Below are positions 16,705 to 28,959 of a DNA stretch of 64,000 bases, piece by piece (the stretch's first letter is position 1; each line of letters opens with the position of its first letter). Source of the DNA: Desulforhopalus sp. Lineage in GTDB: Bacteria > Desulfobacterota > Desulfobulbia > Desulfobulbales > Desulfocapsaceae. Under the pieces are notes generated by a model that did not search any database, had not been told where the DNA came from, and saw only the letters and a program-made list of their open reading frames with translations. A program made the translations under genes and the position numbers. The stretch lies in the NCBI GenBank assembly GCA_030247675.1, contig JAOTRX010000002.1, forward strand, positions 1,302,001-1,366,000. The letters are read 5' to 3'.

Positions 16705-17808
16705 TCAGCTGCCTCCCGGTAGAATCAGCCGGTAGGCCTCCAGGGTTTTGCCGGCGATCTGTTGCCAATCAAACTGTTCTTCGACCATCTTCCGTGAGTT
16801 TTCACCCATTTCCCGGTAATCCGTGGCCAGGAGGGCGGTTATCTTGGCGGCGAGATCCTCTGGATCGGCCGGTCGGCACAGGTAGCCGTTCACCCCGTCT
16901 TTGATCAGCTCGGGAATGCCGCCGACCCTGGTGCCGACCAGCGGCAGGCCGGCGGCCATCGCCTCCAGGCCGCTGATGCTGGTGGCCTCCATCAGCGACG
17001 GCAGGATGGAAAAGTCGGCGGCGCTATAATAATCGACGATTTCTTCATGCCTCTTATTGCCGAGAAAAACGGCGCGGTTGCCGCAATGGCTGGAAAATTC
17101 CGCTTCCACCGCCGACCGCTCCGGTCCATCGCCGATAACGATAAAGCGCAGCCGCGGGTTGCCGAGAAATTCCGTCGCCCTGGCCAAGTGGATAACGCCG
17201 TTTTTATCCACCAGCCGCCTGGTGACGATGGCGACGATATCTTCTCCGCCGATACCCAGCTGCCGGCGAATAGCCGCCCCTTTTTCAGGATTGCGGACGA
17301 ATTTCGCGGCATCCACCCCGTTGGCGATAAAGCGCTGCGGCGCCCGGATGGGGAAGGGCACATGGAGGAGTTCCCGGCTTGGGGCGAGAAAGAGATCGAC
17401 CTTGGAGAAATGCCTTTTTAGCATCGCCATCCGCCGCCATCCGCCCTTTTTAATCCGCTTCAGGTAGCCCGAGGTGTGGTTGGTGTAGGCCAGGGGGATG
17501 TGGTCGATGTTGTACCATTCCAGCGGTCCCATTCCGTGGATATGGATGATGTCCGGCTGCAATTCCGGAAGGAGCCTTCGGACAAAACTCCTGATTTGCA
17601 GCCCGTAAAAGAGGGCCAGGTATCGCAACTCCACTTTATATACTTGCCAGCCGTTTTCGCTGATCTCGGCCGGTTCGCCACCGCGCCGCCGGGTCACCAC
17701 CGCCACCTGGTGGCCGGCCTTGGTAAAGGCCTGGGCGAGTTCGTGAACATGGGCCGATATACCGCCGGGGACTGGCGGGTAATCGATTGATATCAAAAGA
17801 ATATTCAT
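16705..17808 (-). CDS. Glycosyltransferase, GT4 family
   Basis: 367 residues with the GT-B fold of sugar-nucleotide retaining transferases: N-terminal ISIDYPPVPGGISAHVHEL, and a C-terminal nucleotide-binding domain with VTRRLVDKNGVIHL, VIGDGPER, and the E-x7-E block SLMEATSISGLEAMAAGLPLVGT. Acceptor and sugar cannot be told. Its ATG overlaps the stop of the methyltransferase gene as ATGA, so the two are translationally coupled. Probably works on a cell-surface polysaccharide or glycolipid with the two genes upstream. Confidence 0.88.
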   Translation of the reverse strand: MNILLISIDYPPVPGGISAHVHELAQAFTKAGHQVAVVTRRRGGEPAEISENGWQVYKVELRYLALFYGLQIRSFVRRLLPELQPDIIHIHGMGPLEWYNIDHIPLAYTNHTSGYLKRIKKGGWRRMAMLKRHFSKVDLFLAPSRELLHVPFPIRAPQRFIANGVDAAKFVRNPEKGAAIRRQLGIGGEDIVAIVTRRLVDKNGVIHLARATEFLGNPRLRFIVIGDGPERSAVEAEFSSHCGNRAVFLGNKRHEEIVDYYSAADFSILPSLMEATSISGLEAMAAGLPLVGTRVGGIPELIKDGVNGYLCRPADPEDLAAKITALLATDYREMGENSRKMVEEQFDWQQIAGKTLEAYRLILPGGS

Positions 17809-18410
17809 TTGTTGTCGAGGTTGCGGTAGGCGGTGATGTGGCCGGGTTTTTTGTCGGCTACGGTAATGGCCTGAAAGCCGAGTTCGGCAAAGTCCTTTGT
17901 ACTCCAAAAGGAAATGTGCTCTTCGAAGGGGTTGCCGTAGGCCTGACCCTGCTCTTCCGGGCCGTTCGGGCAGCCGAGGATGACCATGCGCCGCGTGCTG
18001 TCGAGGACCTTCGGCAGGAGGTCGAGAAACACCCCCCGTTCCAGGTGTTCGGGGCCGTGCCAGTGCAGCAGCACGTCAAACTTTCGGGTAAAAAGGGTGT
18101 CGATATCCGTCAGGTTGCCGAGGCTAATCCGTTGCCGGTCGGCGGCTGGGGCGTGCTGGAGAAAGTTCCGCACATTTGGTTCGAAAACCTCCAGGATATG
18201 CCAGTCGATGTTGTTGGCCCGGCAGATATCGATCCACCAGCGATTGCGGATATCCTGGTAATCGTGAAAACCGACATTGAGAAAACTAGTGATGGGTTTT
18301 TGTGCCGCCAGTTGCCTCAGGAGGTTGACGACGGTCAGCTCACGCCTGGTATATCCCCGGCCGGTTTTCTTTACCTTTTGCCAATCGAGGAGTCTGAGAG
18401 GGATTTTCAC
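17805..18410 (-). CDS. SAM-dependent methyltransferase-like protein
   Basis: 201 residues with a class I methyltransferase outline: strand plus loop SFLNVGFHDYQD, an acidic position after the second strand (ILEVFEPN), and FDVLLHWHGPEHLER followed by the strand MVILGCPNG. The glycine-rich loop is weaker than usual. It is sandwiched between two glycosyltransferases, overlapping the downstream one by four bases, so it likely modifies the same glycan. Confidence 0.6.
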   Translation of the reverse strand: MKIPLRLLDWQKVKKTGRGYTRRELTVVNLLRQLAAQKPITSFLNVGFHDYQDIRNRWWIDICRANNIDWHILEVFEPNVRNFLQHAPAADRQRISLGNLTDIDTLFTRKFDVLLHWHGPEHLERGVFLDLLPKVLDSTRRMVILGCPNGPEEQGQAYGNPFEEHISFWSTKDFAELGFQAITVADKKPGHITAYRNLDNK

Positions 18411-18456
18411 GGATACGACCTCTTTAGGTTGTTGCTTTTCGGGGTATCAAGGCGGC

Positions 18457-19488
18457 TCAGGAACGCGGATACACCTCGTCCAGCCATTCGTAGTTTGCCG
18501 AAAAAGGGGTATCAAAGAGCAGTTCCAGCATGTAGCGGCAAACCCGTGCCCCGTTGAAACTGCGATGCGCTCGTTGCCAGCCCCGCTCGGCAATCGTCCG
18601 GCATTCCCCATCATGGTTGTGATAATAAACAATTTTTTCCAGCAGGTCGTCAAGAGTGTCAAAGTAGACGATCTGGTCATCCCGGAACAGACGTTCCATA
18701 CCCGGTACCCGCGGGCAGAAGGTGAGCAGGCCGTTGCCGGTCAACTGCGCGAGGCGGTCAGAAGAATACATGGCCACGTCATTGCGGCGGCTGATGTTGA
18801 GGGCCATTTTCGACCGGCCAATAAAATCCAGATAGGCGGCGCCGGTAACCGGCGGATTGCCGAGACAGCCGCGAAAGGCGCAGCGCAGGGTTTTGCTTGC
18901 CTCGCGGTTTAAGGTGGTCATGAAGTCCTGCCGTTCCTGATCGTTTTCGTCCCGGCCGCAGAAGATGAAATCATAGTCATAATCGGTGACCAGAAAGGCC
19001 TTGTGCACTTCCACCGCCGGGTCGATGATGTTGGGGATAAAGGCGGCGGTAGTGGTTGCCGTGGCGTATTCCCGGAGATATTCGCCACCGGTGGTGGCGA
19101 AGACCACGTCGATATGGGCCAGCCGCTCAAAGAGGTGGGTGGTTTTGTCGCGGTGGAAGAGGGCATCGACATACCACAAGCCGATTTTCATCGACGGATG
19201 GCGCCTTTTAATCTCGGCAAGGGTCGCCGCCTCGATAAGTTCCGAGTGGCCGAGGAGCAGGAGATGGGGGGCGATAGTGGCGCAGGCCTTGAGCAGCTTG
19301 CGGTTCACCTGGCCTTTGCCAAGCCTGGTCGTGCGAAAGATCGATTCATTGCGGCAGACGTCGCGGTAGCTGAAATCGTAGACAAAATGGCCGTTACCGA
19401 TCAGCCCGGCGGAAATCTTCCGGTCGGTGGCGTAGAGGTCGGCACCGTATTTGCGGAGGTTGAAATTGGCTACGTGGAGGATGCGCAT
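18457..19488 (-). CDS. CgeB-like glycosyltransferase
   Basis: 343 residues starting MRILHVANFNLRKYGADLY. It has the features of the CgeB/glycosyltransferase family 1 group: a DVVFATTGGEYLREY segment, FIPNIIDPAVE, YDFIFCGRDEND, and a C-terminal domain with AMYSSDRLAQLTGNGLLTFC where an acidic/Arg cluster lies near the presumed nucleotide-sugar site. First gene of a three-gene glycan cluster read on the minus strand (18457-19488, 17805-18410, 16705-17808). Confidence 0.75.
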   Translation of the reverse strand: MRILHVANFNLRKYGADLYATDRKISAGLIGNGHFVYDFSYRDVCRNESIFRTTRLGKGQVNRKLLKACATIAPHLLLLGHSELIEAATLAEIKRRHPSMKIGLWYVDALFHRDKTTHLFERLAHIDVVFATTGGEYLREYATATTTAAFIPNIIDPAVEVHKAFLVTDYDYDFIFCGRDENDQERQDFMTTLNREASKTLRCAFRGCLGNPPVTGAAYLDFIGRSKMALNISRRNDVAMYSSDRLAQLTGNGLLTFCPRVPGMERLFRDDQIVYFDTLDDLLEKIVYYHNHDGECRTIAERGWQRAHRSFNGARVCRYMLELLFDTPFSANYEWLDEVYPRS

Positions 19489-19614
19489 TGAGTCTTTGGC
19501 TTCTTTTCCGATGGGTTACGGCCCTGCGGCCGGGGTTTGACGATTGCCGCCATAATACCGTGAAAGGGACGTGAGAACCAGGAAAATTCGGGCCAAGCTG
19601 GTGGGCGATGACGC

Positions 19615-19845
19615 TTATCTTCCAGCGGAGAAATAGCGGAGAAGGCGCTGGAAAAGGGTGTCGGGCAGGGTAAATATCTGGGTGAAGAGTCCTTGCCGGC
19701 CCTTGGGCCCGGCTGTATCCAGCTTGAAGTCGGAATAAAACTTCTGTCCGCAGGATGGGCAGGCCATAAGCATCCCTCCGATATCTTTTGGAAAGCGCAA
19801 TTGTTGGCCGCACTTTGGGCAGGTTTTTTCAATATGCTTGTGCAT
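19615..19845 (-). CDS. Small zinc-ribbon protein (76 aa)
   Basis: Starts MHKHIEKTCPKCGQQL and has two knuckles, CPKC and CPSC, 15 residues apart, in the style of MJ0042-type zinc ribbons that recognise polar ends of proteins or nucleic acid. The rest is a short basic tail without a membrane helix. The internal start at 19845 is preferred because the longer frame reaches back into the purF-like gene region with no family resemblance. Function unknown. Confidence 0.55.
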   Translation of the reverse strand: MHKHIEKTCPKCGQQLRFPKDIGGMLMACPSCGQKFYSDFKLDTAGPKGRQGLFTQIFTLPDTLFQRLLRYFSAGR

Positions 19846-20003
19846 CAAGGTCTGGTGGGGTGAATAGTATTTTCTCGTAAAGCCATATTCCGCTATCTCG
19901 GTATTGTTCACACTATTGTTCTGGATACGGATTGTGTCCAGGCAAGTGGCGCCATTCCGTCGGCTTGGCCGGGAAAGAGAGCCAAGCACCCGCTCCGCCG
20001 TGT

Positions 20004-21407
20004 CTAATAATAGCTGCTGCCATCCCAGCAATGGGTGCAGAGCTTTTCTTTCGGCAGACCTATGGCCGCCACCAGATCGTCAAGGCTCTGATATTTGAGG
20101 GAGGTCAGGCGCAGCTGGCTCCGGATTTTCTCGATCATCGCCAGGTTTTTTGCCGAACCGGCCTGGGCGTACTGGTCAAGGTCCCTGTCTTCCACCCCTT
20201 CCAACTCCTTGATGCTTTTTCGCCCCGCCAGATCGAGGGTCGATCTGGACGAGGAGAAGTTAAGGAACTCGCAGGGGTAGATCAAGGTGGGGCAGGCCGG
20301 CCGCATGTGCACCTGGCAGGCACCGCAATCAAAAAGGACCTGCACGTTATCCTTCAGCTGGGTGCCCCGGACAATTGAGTCGTCGCAGAACATCAGCCGC
20401 TGTCCTTCGATCAGCTTGCGCACCGGAATCAGTTTCATCCTCGCCACCAGATCGCGCATCGCTTGATTCTGGGGCATGAAGCTGCGCGGCCAGGTCGGGG
20501 TGTATTTGACGAATGGCCGGCCGTAGGGGATTTTCTTTTCATTGGCGTACCCGAGGGCGTGACCGATGCCCGAGTCGGGGATACCGGCGACCAGGTCGAC
20601 CTCGACATCGTCGTGGCGGGCAAGTGCGGCACCGCATTTATAGCGGACCGCCTCAACATTGATGCTTTCATATTCTGAGGCGGGATAACCGTAATATACC
20701 CATAAGAACGAGCAGATCTGCATCTTCTTGCCCGGTGGCAGCCGCTGCTCCCAGCCGTCGGCCGTCAGGAAAAGTACCTCGCCGGGCCCTGGGAAGTATG
20801 CCGGTTCAAACCCCAGATTGGGGAAGGCGCAGGTCTCAAAGCTGACCGCCGTCGCCCCGTCCCGCCGCCCGATAACGAGAGGCGTCCGCCCGAGTTTATC
20901 GCGGGCCGCATAAATACCTTTGTCGGTGAGAAGGAGCAGCGAGCACGAGCCTTGAACGGTTTCCTGGGCATAGCGGATGCCCGCCTCGAAACTGTCCTCC
21001 TGGCAGATCAGCATCGCCACCACCTCTGTCGGGTTGGTGATGCCGTCGCTGGTACTGGAAAAATAGCGCTTTCTGGCAAAGGCCTTCTTGATCAAATCGG
21101 CCATATTCTTGATCCGGCCGACGGTGACGATGCCGAAGGTGCCAAGGTGCGAGTCGATGATAAGGGGCTGCGGATCGGTGTCGCTGATGACGCCGATACC
21201 CTGCCGGCCTTGAAATTGGGTGAGTTCGGCCTCGAACTTGGAGCGGAAGTACGAATTTTCAATATTATGGATGGCGCGATGGAAGCCGTGCTCATTGCGC
21301 ACGGCCATGCCTCCTCGCTTGGTACCCAGGTGAGAGTGGTAGTCGGTGCCGTAATACAGTTCCGACACACAATCCGTTTGCGAGACAATTCCAAAGAGAC
21401 CGCCCAT
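20004..21407 (-). CDS. PurF-family amidophosphoribosyltransferase-like protein lacking the catalytic cysteine
   Basis: 467 residues over both PurF domains. The C-terminal phosphoribosyltransferase keeps its PRPP loop CDDSIVRGTQ (341-350). The Cys set expected for the structural 4Fe-4S cluster is present (C232, a Cys in RPACPT, and CTHC near the end). The N-terminal Ntn glutaminase domain begins MGGLFGIVS: residue 2, normally the nucleophilic Cys, is Gly, so glutamine hydrolysis should be lost. I recall similar MGG-type paralogues in Bacteroidetes and other anaerobes. It could use free ammonia, accept ammonia from a partner, or be regulatory. The neighbour upstream is carB, another ammonia-channelling enzyme. 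Confidence 0.88.
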   Translation of the reverse strand: MGGLFGIVSQTDCVSELYYGTDYHSHLGTKRGGMAVRNEHGFHRAIHNIENSYFRSKFEAELTQFQGRQGIGVISDTDPQPLIIDSHLGTFGIVTVGRIKNMADLIKKAFARKRYFSSTSDGITNPTEVVAMLICQEDSFEAGIRYAQETVQGSCSLLLLTDKGIYAARDKLGRTPLVIGRRDGATAVSFETCAFPNLGFEPAYFPGPGEVLFLTADGWEQRLPPGKKMQICSFLWVYYGYPASEYESINVEAVRYKCGAALARHDDVEVDLVAGIPDSGIGHALGYANEKKIPYGRPFVKYTPTWPRSFMPQNQAMRDLVARMKLIPVRKLIEGQRLMFCDDSIVRGTQLKDNVQVLFDCGACQVHMRPACPTLIYPCEFLNFSSSRSTLDLAGRKSIKELEGVEDRDLDQYAQAGSAKNLAMIEKIRSQLRLTSLKYQSLDDLVAAIGLPKEKLCTHCWDGSSYY

Positions 21408-21477
21408 TGTAACCCCTATTGTAAAGTGATTGTTTTCAGTTCATTCAGCCATTGATCAGCATGCTGCTTCTGTCGCA

Positions 21478-24681
<3,204 letters not shown>

Positions 24682-24983
24682 ATATGCTCCTTGTTGAGTG
24701 GGGATGGGGCTCGAGTGATGTCTGAGATAAAAACCTGTGGCGGTGACTCTCGGCAGCTCTTCCGAAATGGCCGTGAACACCTTCTGTTAAATGAAGCTGG
24801 ACTGAAAATCAAGGTATAGTTTTAAGTATAAGCCAACAGTCGATAGCGGCGGCGTTTTTATAGTAGCGGCGACATCGGCAAAAAACGGCTATTGTTGGCG
24901 CAGAGCCTTTTGGGCATGCCTGGACCTGTTCTGGTGCACAGGAAGCGCCAGGGTAAATCTTTTATACAGGGTTGAGGGAGGAC
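24682..24983. promoter_or_regulatory. Divergent carB-cvfB intergenic region with a bulged inverted repeat
   Basis: About 300 bp. GCCAACA (24832-24838) pairs with TGTTGGC (24893-24899), and ATAGC (24843-24847) with GCTAT (24888-24892), forming a bulged cruciform-like repeat. No gene seen. It must hold promoters for both flanking genes; regulatory meaning is not established. Confidence 0.35.
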
Positions 24984-25820
24984 ATGGTGGTTGAGATCGG
25001 CAAAATCAACAGGCTGAAGGTAAAGGGGCGGCAGGTCTACGGTATTCACCTCGATGGCGGCGAGTCGGGGGACATTCTCCTCAGAGGGGCAGATATTTCC
25101 GGGATGTACCGGCCGGGCGATGAGATCGATGTCTTTGTCTATGTCGACCGGGAAGGCCGCCTGCTAGCAAGCGCCAAAAAGCCCCTTGCCACGGTCGGCG
25201 AATTTACCCTCCTTAAAGTGGTAGCCACGAGCGAGGCCGGGGCCTTTGTCGACTGGGGCCTGGAAAGTGACCTGCTGGTGCCGAAAAGCGAGCAGCAGGG
25301 CGTCATGCGTGAAGGCCGGTCCTACGTGGTCTATATCTTCGTCAGCGATAAAACCAGGCGTATTACCGCCTCGACAAAGCTGCAGAAATTTCTCAACCGG
25401 CAGCCGCCGCAATATAGGGAAGGTGAGGAGGTCGATCTCCTCGTTTATGCTGCTACCAATCTCGGCTACAGTGCCGTCGTCAACGGCGCCCATATAGGCA
25501 TGATCTATGAAAACGAGGTCTTTCAACGGCTCGCCATCGGCCAGCGGCTGAAGGGTTATGTCAAGAAAGTCCGAGACGACCGCAAAATCGACCTGCGCCT
25601 GCAGCAGACCGGCTTTCGGGAGGTTGACGATATTTCGGCTACCATCCTCCAGGCAATCAGGGACCATGGCGGCACGCTTGCCCTGACCGACAAAAGCCCT
25701 CCGGAAGAGATCTACGACCTTTTCGGGGTGAGCAAGAAGGTCTTTAAAAAGGCCATTGGCGCCCTCTATAAGAAGCGGCGTATCGTCATCGACAATGATG
25801 GCATCAGGCTTGCCGGCTGA
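24984..25820 (+). CDS. cvfB: CvfB-like S1 RNA-binding protein
   Basis: 278 residues with several OB/S1-type segments (GEFTLLKVVATSEAGAFVDWGLESDLLVP, then a second with MIYENEVF and LKGYVKKVRDDRKIDLRL) and a C-terminal winged-helix region (PPEEIYDLFGVSKKVFKKAIGALYKKR), the arrangement of CvfB/YitL. Binds RNA; influences gene expression in Firmicutes. The ATG at 24984 has GGGAGG 3-5 nt upstream and is preferred over a TTG at 24972. Confidence 0.88.
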   Translation: MVVEIGKINRLKVKGRQVYGIHLDGGESGDILLRGADISGMYRPGDEIDVFVYVDREGRLLASAKKPLATVGEFTLLKVVATSEAGAFVDWGLESDLLVPKSEQQGVMREGRSYVVYIFVSDKTRRITASTKLQKFLNRQPPQYREGEEVDLLVYAATNLGYSAVVNGAHIGMIYENEVFQRLAIGQRLKGYVKKVRDDRKIDLRLQQTGFREVDDISATILQAIRDHGGTLALTDKSPPEEIYDLFGVSKKVFKKAIGALYKKRRIVIDNDGIRLAG

Positions 25821-25923
25821 GGCGGATAAGGGAGAGACAATACCGCAAGGAACGGAGGTTTCGGTTCCGCAGACAAGCTGCAAGAGGCATTTTTATTCAG
25901 AAATATGGCATGGCGCCGGGGAT

Positions 25924-26526
25924 ATGATGAAGGCAACCACAATTTTAGCACACCCATATAGCAAGAGTTTCAACCACGCAATCTTTGCTGCGGTACACCA
26001 TACATTGCAGGAATTACAGGTGGTAAATTACGCCCATGATCTGTATCGGGAACGCTTTGATCCGGTGTTGACGGTTGAGGAACTCGGCAAACAAAGGAGT
26101 ACCGACTCGCTGGTCAATCAATATATCGATGAACTCATGGAGTCGGACCTGGTGATCTTCATCCATCCTAATTGGTGGGGAATGCCTCCGGCAATCTTAA
26201 AAGGATATATCGATCGGGTTATTCGTCCGCCGCATGCTTATGATTTTCCGGAGAATGACTCCGGTGGCGGCCTGCCTGTCGGCAAATTGCTAGGAAAGGT
26301 GGGGGTGGTGTTCAATACCTCTAATACCGAGGAAAACCGCGAAAACGACTATTTCACCGATCCGCTGGCGAAAATTTGGCAAAGATGTGTTTTCGGCTTT
26401 TGTGGGATTGAAAAAAGTCATAGAAGGGTTTTTAGAATAGTCGCCGACAGTACCCTGGAGGAGCGGCAGAAGTGGTTGCAGTGTGTTGAACGGGATATTG
26501 TCGATATTGTCAAAAATATTAAATAA
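25924..26526 (+). CDS. NAD(P)H oxidoreductase, flavodoxin-like fold
   Basis: 200 residues of the KefF/MdaB/NQO type quinone reductase family: TILAHPYSKSFNHAIF at the flavin phosphate loop, VIFIHPNWWGMPPAILKGYIDRV around the isoalloxazine, and GKVGVVFNTSNTEENR. Predicted FMN- or FAD-dependent two-electron reductase of quinones or similar compounds in the cytoplasm. Two consecutive ATGs occur at 25924 and 25927. Confidence 0.85.
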   Translation: MMKATTILAHPYSKSFNHAIFAAVHHTLQELQVVNYAHDLYRERFDPVLTVEELGKQRSTDSLVNQYIDELMESDLVIFIHPNWWGMPPAILKGYIDRVIRPPHAYDFPENDSGGGLPVGKLLGKVGVVFNTSNTEENRENDYFTDPLAKIWQRCVFGFCGIEKSHRRVFRIVADSTLEERQKWLQCVERDIVDIVKNIK

Positions 26527-26603
26527 CAGTATGTTACGTTGAGTGGTTCGGTGTTTGCCCGGGCCTGCTGATGACCGTACTCACGACAAAGGATGAAACG
26601 AAA

Positions 26604-26906
26604 ATGATTAAACACATAGTCTGCTGGAAATTACTGAACAGGACGAGGCCCTTGGAAGACAATACCGATGCGCTGGCGATAAAGGCGGCACTCGAAGGCC
26701 TTCGCGGTAGGATCCCCGGTCTTCTCCACCTCGAATTGGGCTTTGATTTCAGTGGCAAGGATTCGGCCGGCGACATCGTCCTCTATACAGAATTCGAGTC
26801 GAAGGAGGCCCTCCACGCCTACCAGCACCACCCGGCCCATGTGGAGGTCGGCAAGACCGTCCGGCCGAGAACCTGCGAGCGGAGAATGATCGATTACCAG
26901 ATATAG
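26604..26906 (+). CDS. Dabb (stress-responsive alpha/beta barrel) protein
   Basis: 100 residues beginning MIKHIVCWKL, typical of the dimeric alpha/beta barrel Dabb family, with GLLHLELGFDFS, DIVLYTEFESKEALHAYQHHPAH and a conserved His-rich helix. Some relatives are monooxygenase-like or cyclases, but most bacterial ones are uncharacterised. AAAGGATG ribosome-binding site precedes the ATG. Confidence 0.82.
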   Translation: MIKHIVCWKLLNRTRPLEDNTDALAIKAALEGLRGRIPGLLHLELGFDFSGKDSAGDIVLYTEFESKEALHAYQHHPAHVEVGKTVRPRTCERRMIDYQI

Positions 26907-26999
26907 TCCGCCATTTCACACCGAGGTGGGACAGGCCGGCCGGTCCCTGGAACGGCCATCCTCCCTTGGAAATCGGCATAACCATTGAATGAGGAAAAA

Positions 27000-27611
27000 A
27001 TGTCCACCCATACCAAGACGATTCTTACCCATCCGCCGGAGAATCCAGGCAGCAACAGCCGCTATCTCTTTTATCTCCACGGCCTGATTGTCGAAGAGGC
27101 GGGGATTCGTCCCAAAAGTGAGGAGCACGGCTACTACGAGTACCGGCGTATTCTCGAAGAGCTTGCCGGGGAAGGCTTTGTCGTGATCAGTGAGGCACGG
27201 GAAAAAGGCACGCAGATACAGGCCTATGCCGAGGTTGTTGCCGGGCAAATCAAATCGCTTCTTGGTAAAGGGGTTGCGCCCGGCAATATCATTGTCGTCG
27301 GCGCATCCAAGGGTGGCGCCATAGCTTCGTATGTGTCGTCAATCCTCCAGGGAAAAGAGATATACTATGTCATGCTGGCCGGGCTCTTTGAAAAATGGCT
27401 GGTGGATGAGGACCTCAAACTCTATGGCAAGGTCTTGTCGATCCATGACCGGGCCGACAAACTGTCCATCACTCCCGAAAAATATTTCCAGCGGTCGGAG
27501 GGCAAGGGACAGTTCAAGGCGATAGTCTTGGGTCTTGATAACGGCCATGGGCTCATTTACCAGCCGTATCGGCAGTGGATCGAGCCGATGTTGGAGTGGG
27601 TAAAGGGATGA
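27000..27611 (+). CDS. Alpha/beta hydrolase
   Basis: 203 residues. RYLFYLHGL supplies the oxyanion-type strand, GASKGG the nucleophile elbow (Ser), DRADKL a candidate acid and NGHGLIY the catalytic His. No signal peptide. GAGG lies 5 nt before the ATG at 27000. Esterase or thioesterase-like activity is expected; substrate unknown. A 52-bp repeat begins at the stop codon. Confidence 0.75.
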   Translation: MSTHTKTILTHPPENPGSNSRYLFYLHGLIVEEAGIRPKSEEHGYYEYRRILEELAGEGFVVISEAREKGTQIQAYAEVVAGQIKSLLGKGVAPGNIIVVGASKGGAIASYVSSILQGKEIYYVMLAGLFEKWLVDEDLKLYGKVLSIHDRADKLSITPEKYFQRSEGKGQFKAIVLGLDNGHGLIYQPYRQWIEPMLEWVKG

Positions 27612-27663
27612 AGCTGAGTTGAGCAGCTGGTCTGCTCAAACGAAACGTATGTTCTTGCGGCAT
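27612..27663 (+). repeat. 52-bp interspersed hairpin repeat, copy 3
   Basis: Starts at the stop of the hydrolase gene and ends 29 bp before the DUF362 start. Differs from the consensus at a few positions (CTGGTC for CTTGTC, GTTCTT for GCCCTT). Confidence 0.8.
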
Positions 27664-27692
27664 GATAACAGCTAGCTGAAGGGAGAAATGCT

Positions 27693-28760
27693 ATGGGCGA
27701 GAAAGTATATTGTATCGAAGCGGCGGAGAATGAAACTGATCAGTCCCTGTGTGCACGGCTGAAAGATCTCCTCCAGGCGGAAAATCTCCTGGAATGCATT
27801 GCCGAGCAGGATGTCACGGCGGTAAAAACCCATTTCGGCGAATCGGCAAAACTTGGCTATGCCCGGCCGCTGTACCTGAAGATGCTCGGCGAGGCGATCA
27901 AGGACCGGGGCGGAGTGCCTTTTTTGACGGAGACCTCGACTCTGTACAAGGGCAACCGCAGCGGGGCGATCAGTCACATTGCCCACGCCCATAGCCAGGG
28001 CTTTGATTATGCCGCCACCGGCATGCCGATCATCATGGCTGACGGGTTGTTTGGCGACGAGGAGTGTGTTGTTGGTGTGCAAGGCAGGATCTATTCGTCG
28101 GTGCATCTCGCCGCTCTTTTTGCCAAATGCAATGCCCTGGTGATGGTGTCGCACTTCACCGGCCATCTGGCGGCAGGTTTTGGCGCCACCCTGAAAAACC
28201 TCGGCATGGGCTGTGCCAGCCGAAAAGGCAAGATGGCCCAGCATTCCACCGCCAAACCGAAGATCATCAAAAAGGCATGCACCGCCTGCGGCACATGCGT
28301 CACCTGGTGCCCGGCATCGGCGATCACGGTAAAGGAAACCTCGGCGGTCATTAACGCCCGTAAGTGTATCGGTTGCGGTGAGTGCCTGGCCATGTGCCGG
28401 TTTGACGCGGTGAAATTCAACTGGGGGGCGACCTATGAAGATCTGCAGAAAAAGGTGGTCGAGCACGCCATGGGGGTGTGCTCCCTGTTTGAAGGTAAAA
28501 GCCTCTTTATCAATGTTTTGACGAGGATTTCCAAGGATTGCGACTGTATGGGGCACACCTTCGAACAGATTGTTCCCGACATCGGCATCCTGGTTTCCCG
28601 GGACCCGGTGGCCCTCGATGCCGCTTCTCTGGATCTGGTCGAGGGGCGATCCGGCAAGCTCCTGTCGCAGATGGCCCACGACATCCCCTACCGGTTTCAG
28701 CTGGAGTATGCCAGAGAGCTGCATTTCGGCAACCAGGAGTACCAACTGGTGAAGATGTAG
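27693..28760 (+). CDS. DUF362 protein with two 4Fe-4S ferredoxin motifs
   Basis: 355 residues. A DUF362 domain (KTHFGESAKLGYARPLYLKML, FLTETSTLYKGNRSGAISHI, MVSHFTGHLAAGFGATLKNLGMG) encloses a bicluster ferredoxin with CTACGTCVTWCPA and CIGCGECLAMCRF. This family is common in anaerobes and is assumed to take part in electron transfer or Fe-S assembly; the true reaction is not known. Cytoplasmic by prediction. Confidence 0.88.
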   Translation: MGEKVYCIEAAENETDQSLCARLKDLLQAENLLECIAEQDVTAVKTHFGESAKLGYARPLYLKMLGEAIKDRGGVPFLTETSTLYKGNRSGAISHIAHAHSQGFDYAATGMPIIMADGLFGDEECVVGVQGRIYSSVHLAALFAKCNALVMVSHFTGHLAAGFGATLKNLGMGCASRKGKMAQHSTAKPKIIKKACTACGTCVTWCPASAITVKETSAVINARKCIGCGECLAMCRFDAVKFNWGATYEDLQKKVVEHAMGVCSLFEGKSLFINVLTRISKDCDCMGHTFEQIVPDIGILVSRDPVALDAASLDLVEGRSGKLLSQMAHDIPYRFQLEYARELHFGNQEYQLVKM

Positions 28761-28874
28761 GAGGGGGCCGCTCGGAATAGGCGGGGAAGGTATCGGTTGT
28801 GCCAGGTTGCATGGCGGGTGAATTTCCGTGGAGAAAGAATTGCAAAATTGATCCTGAAAAGTTAGGCTTTGATC

Positions 28875-28896
28875 GGCAGGGGTTAAAGCCCCTGCC
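28875..28896. other. Perfect hairpin GGCAGGGG-N6-CCCCTGCC
   Basis: Eight-base-pair stem with the six-base loop TTAAAG in the 200-bp gap between the DUF362 and solute-binding protein genes. No T run follows; possible transcription pause or mRNA end structure. Confidence 0.45.
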
Positions 28897-28959
28897 CAAG
28901 GCTCCACCCATCCAGGGGCGACAACGAAAAAATGCCACCTCATCGATGATACCGACGCC

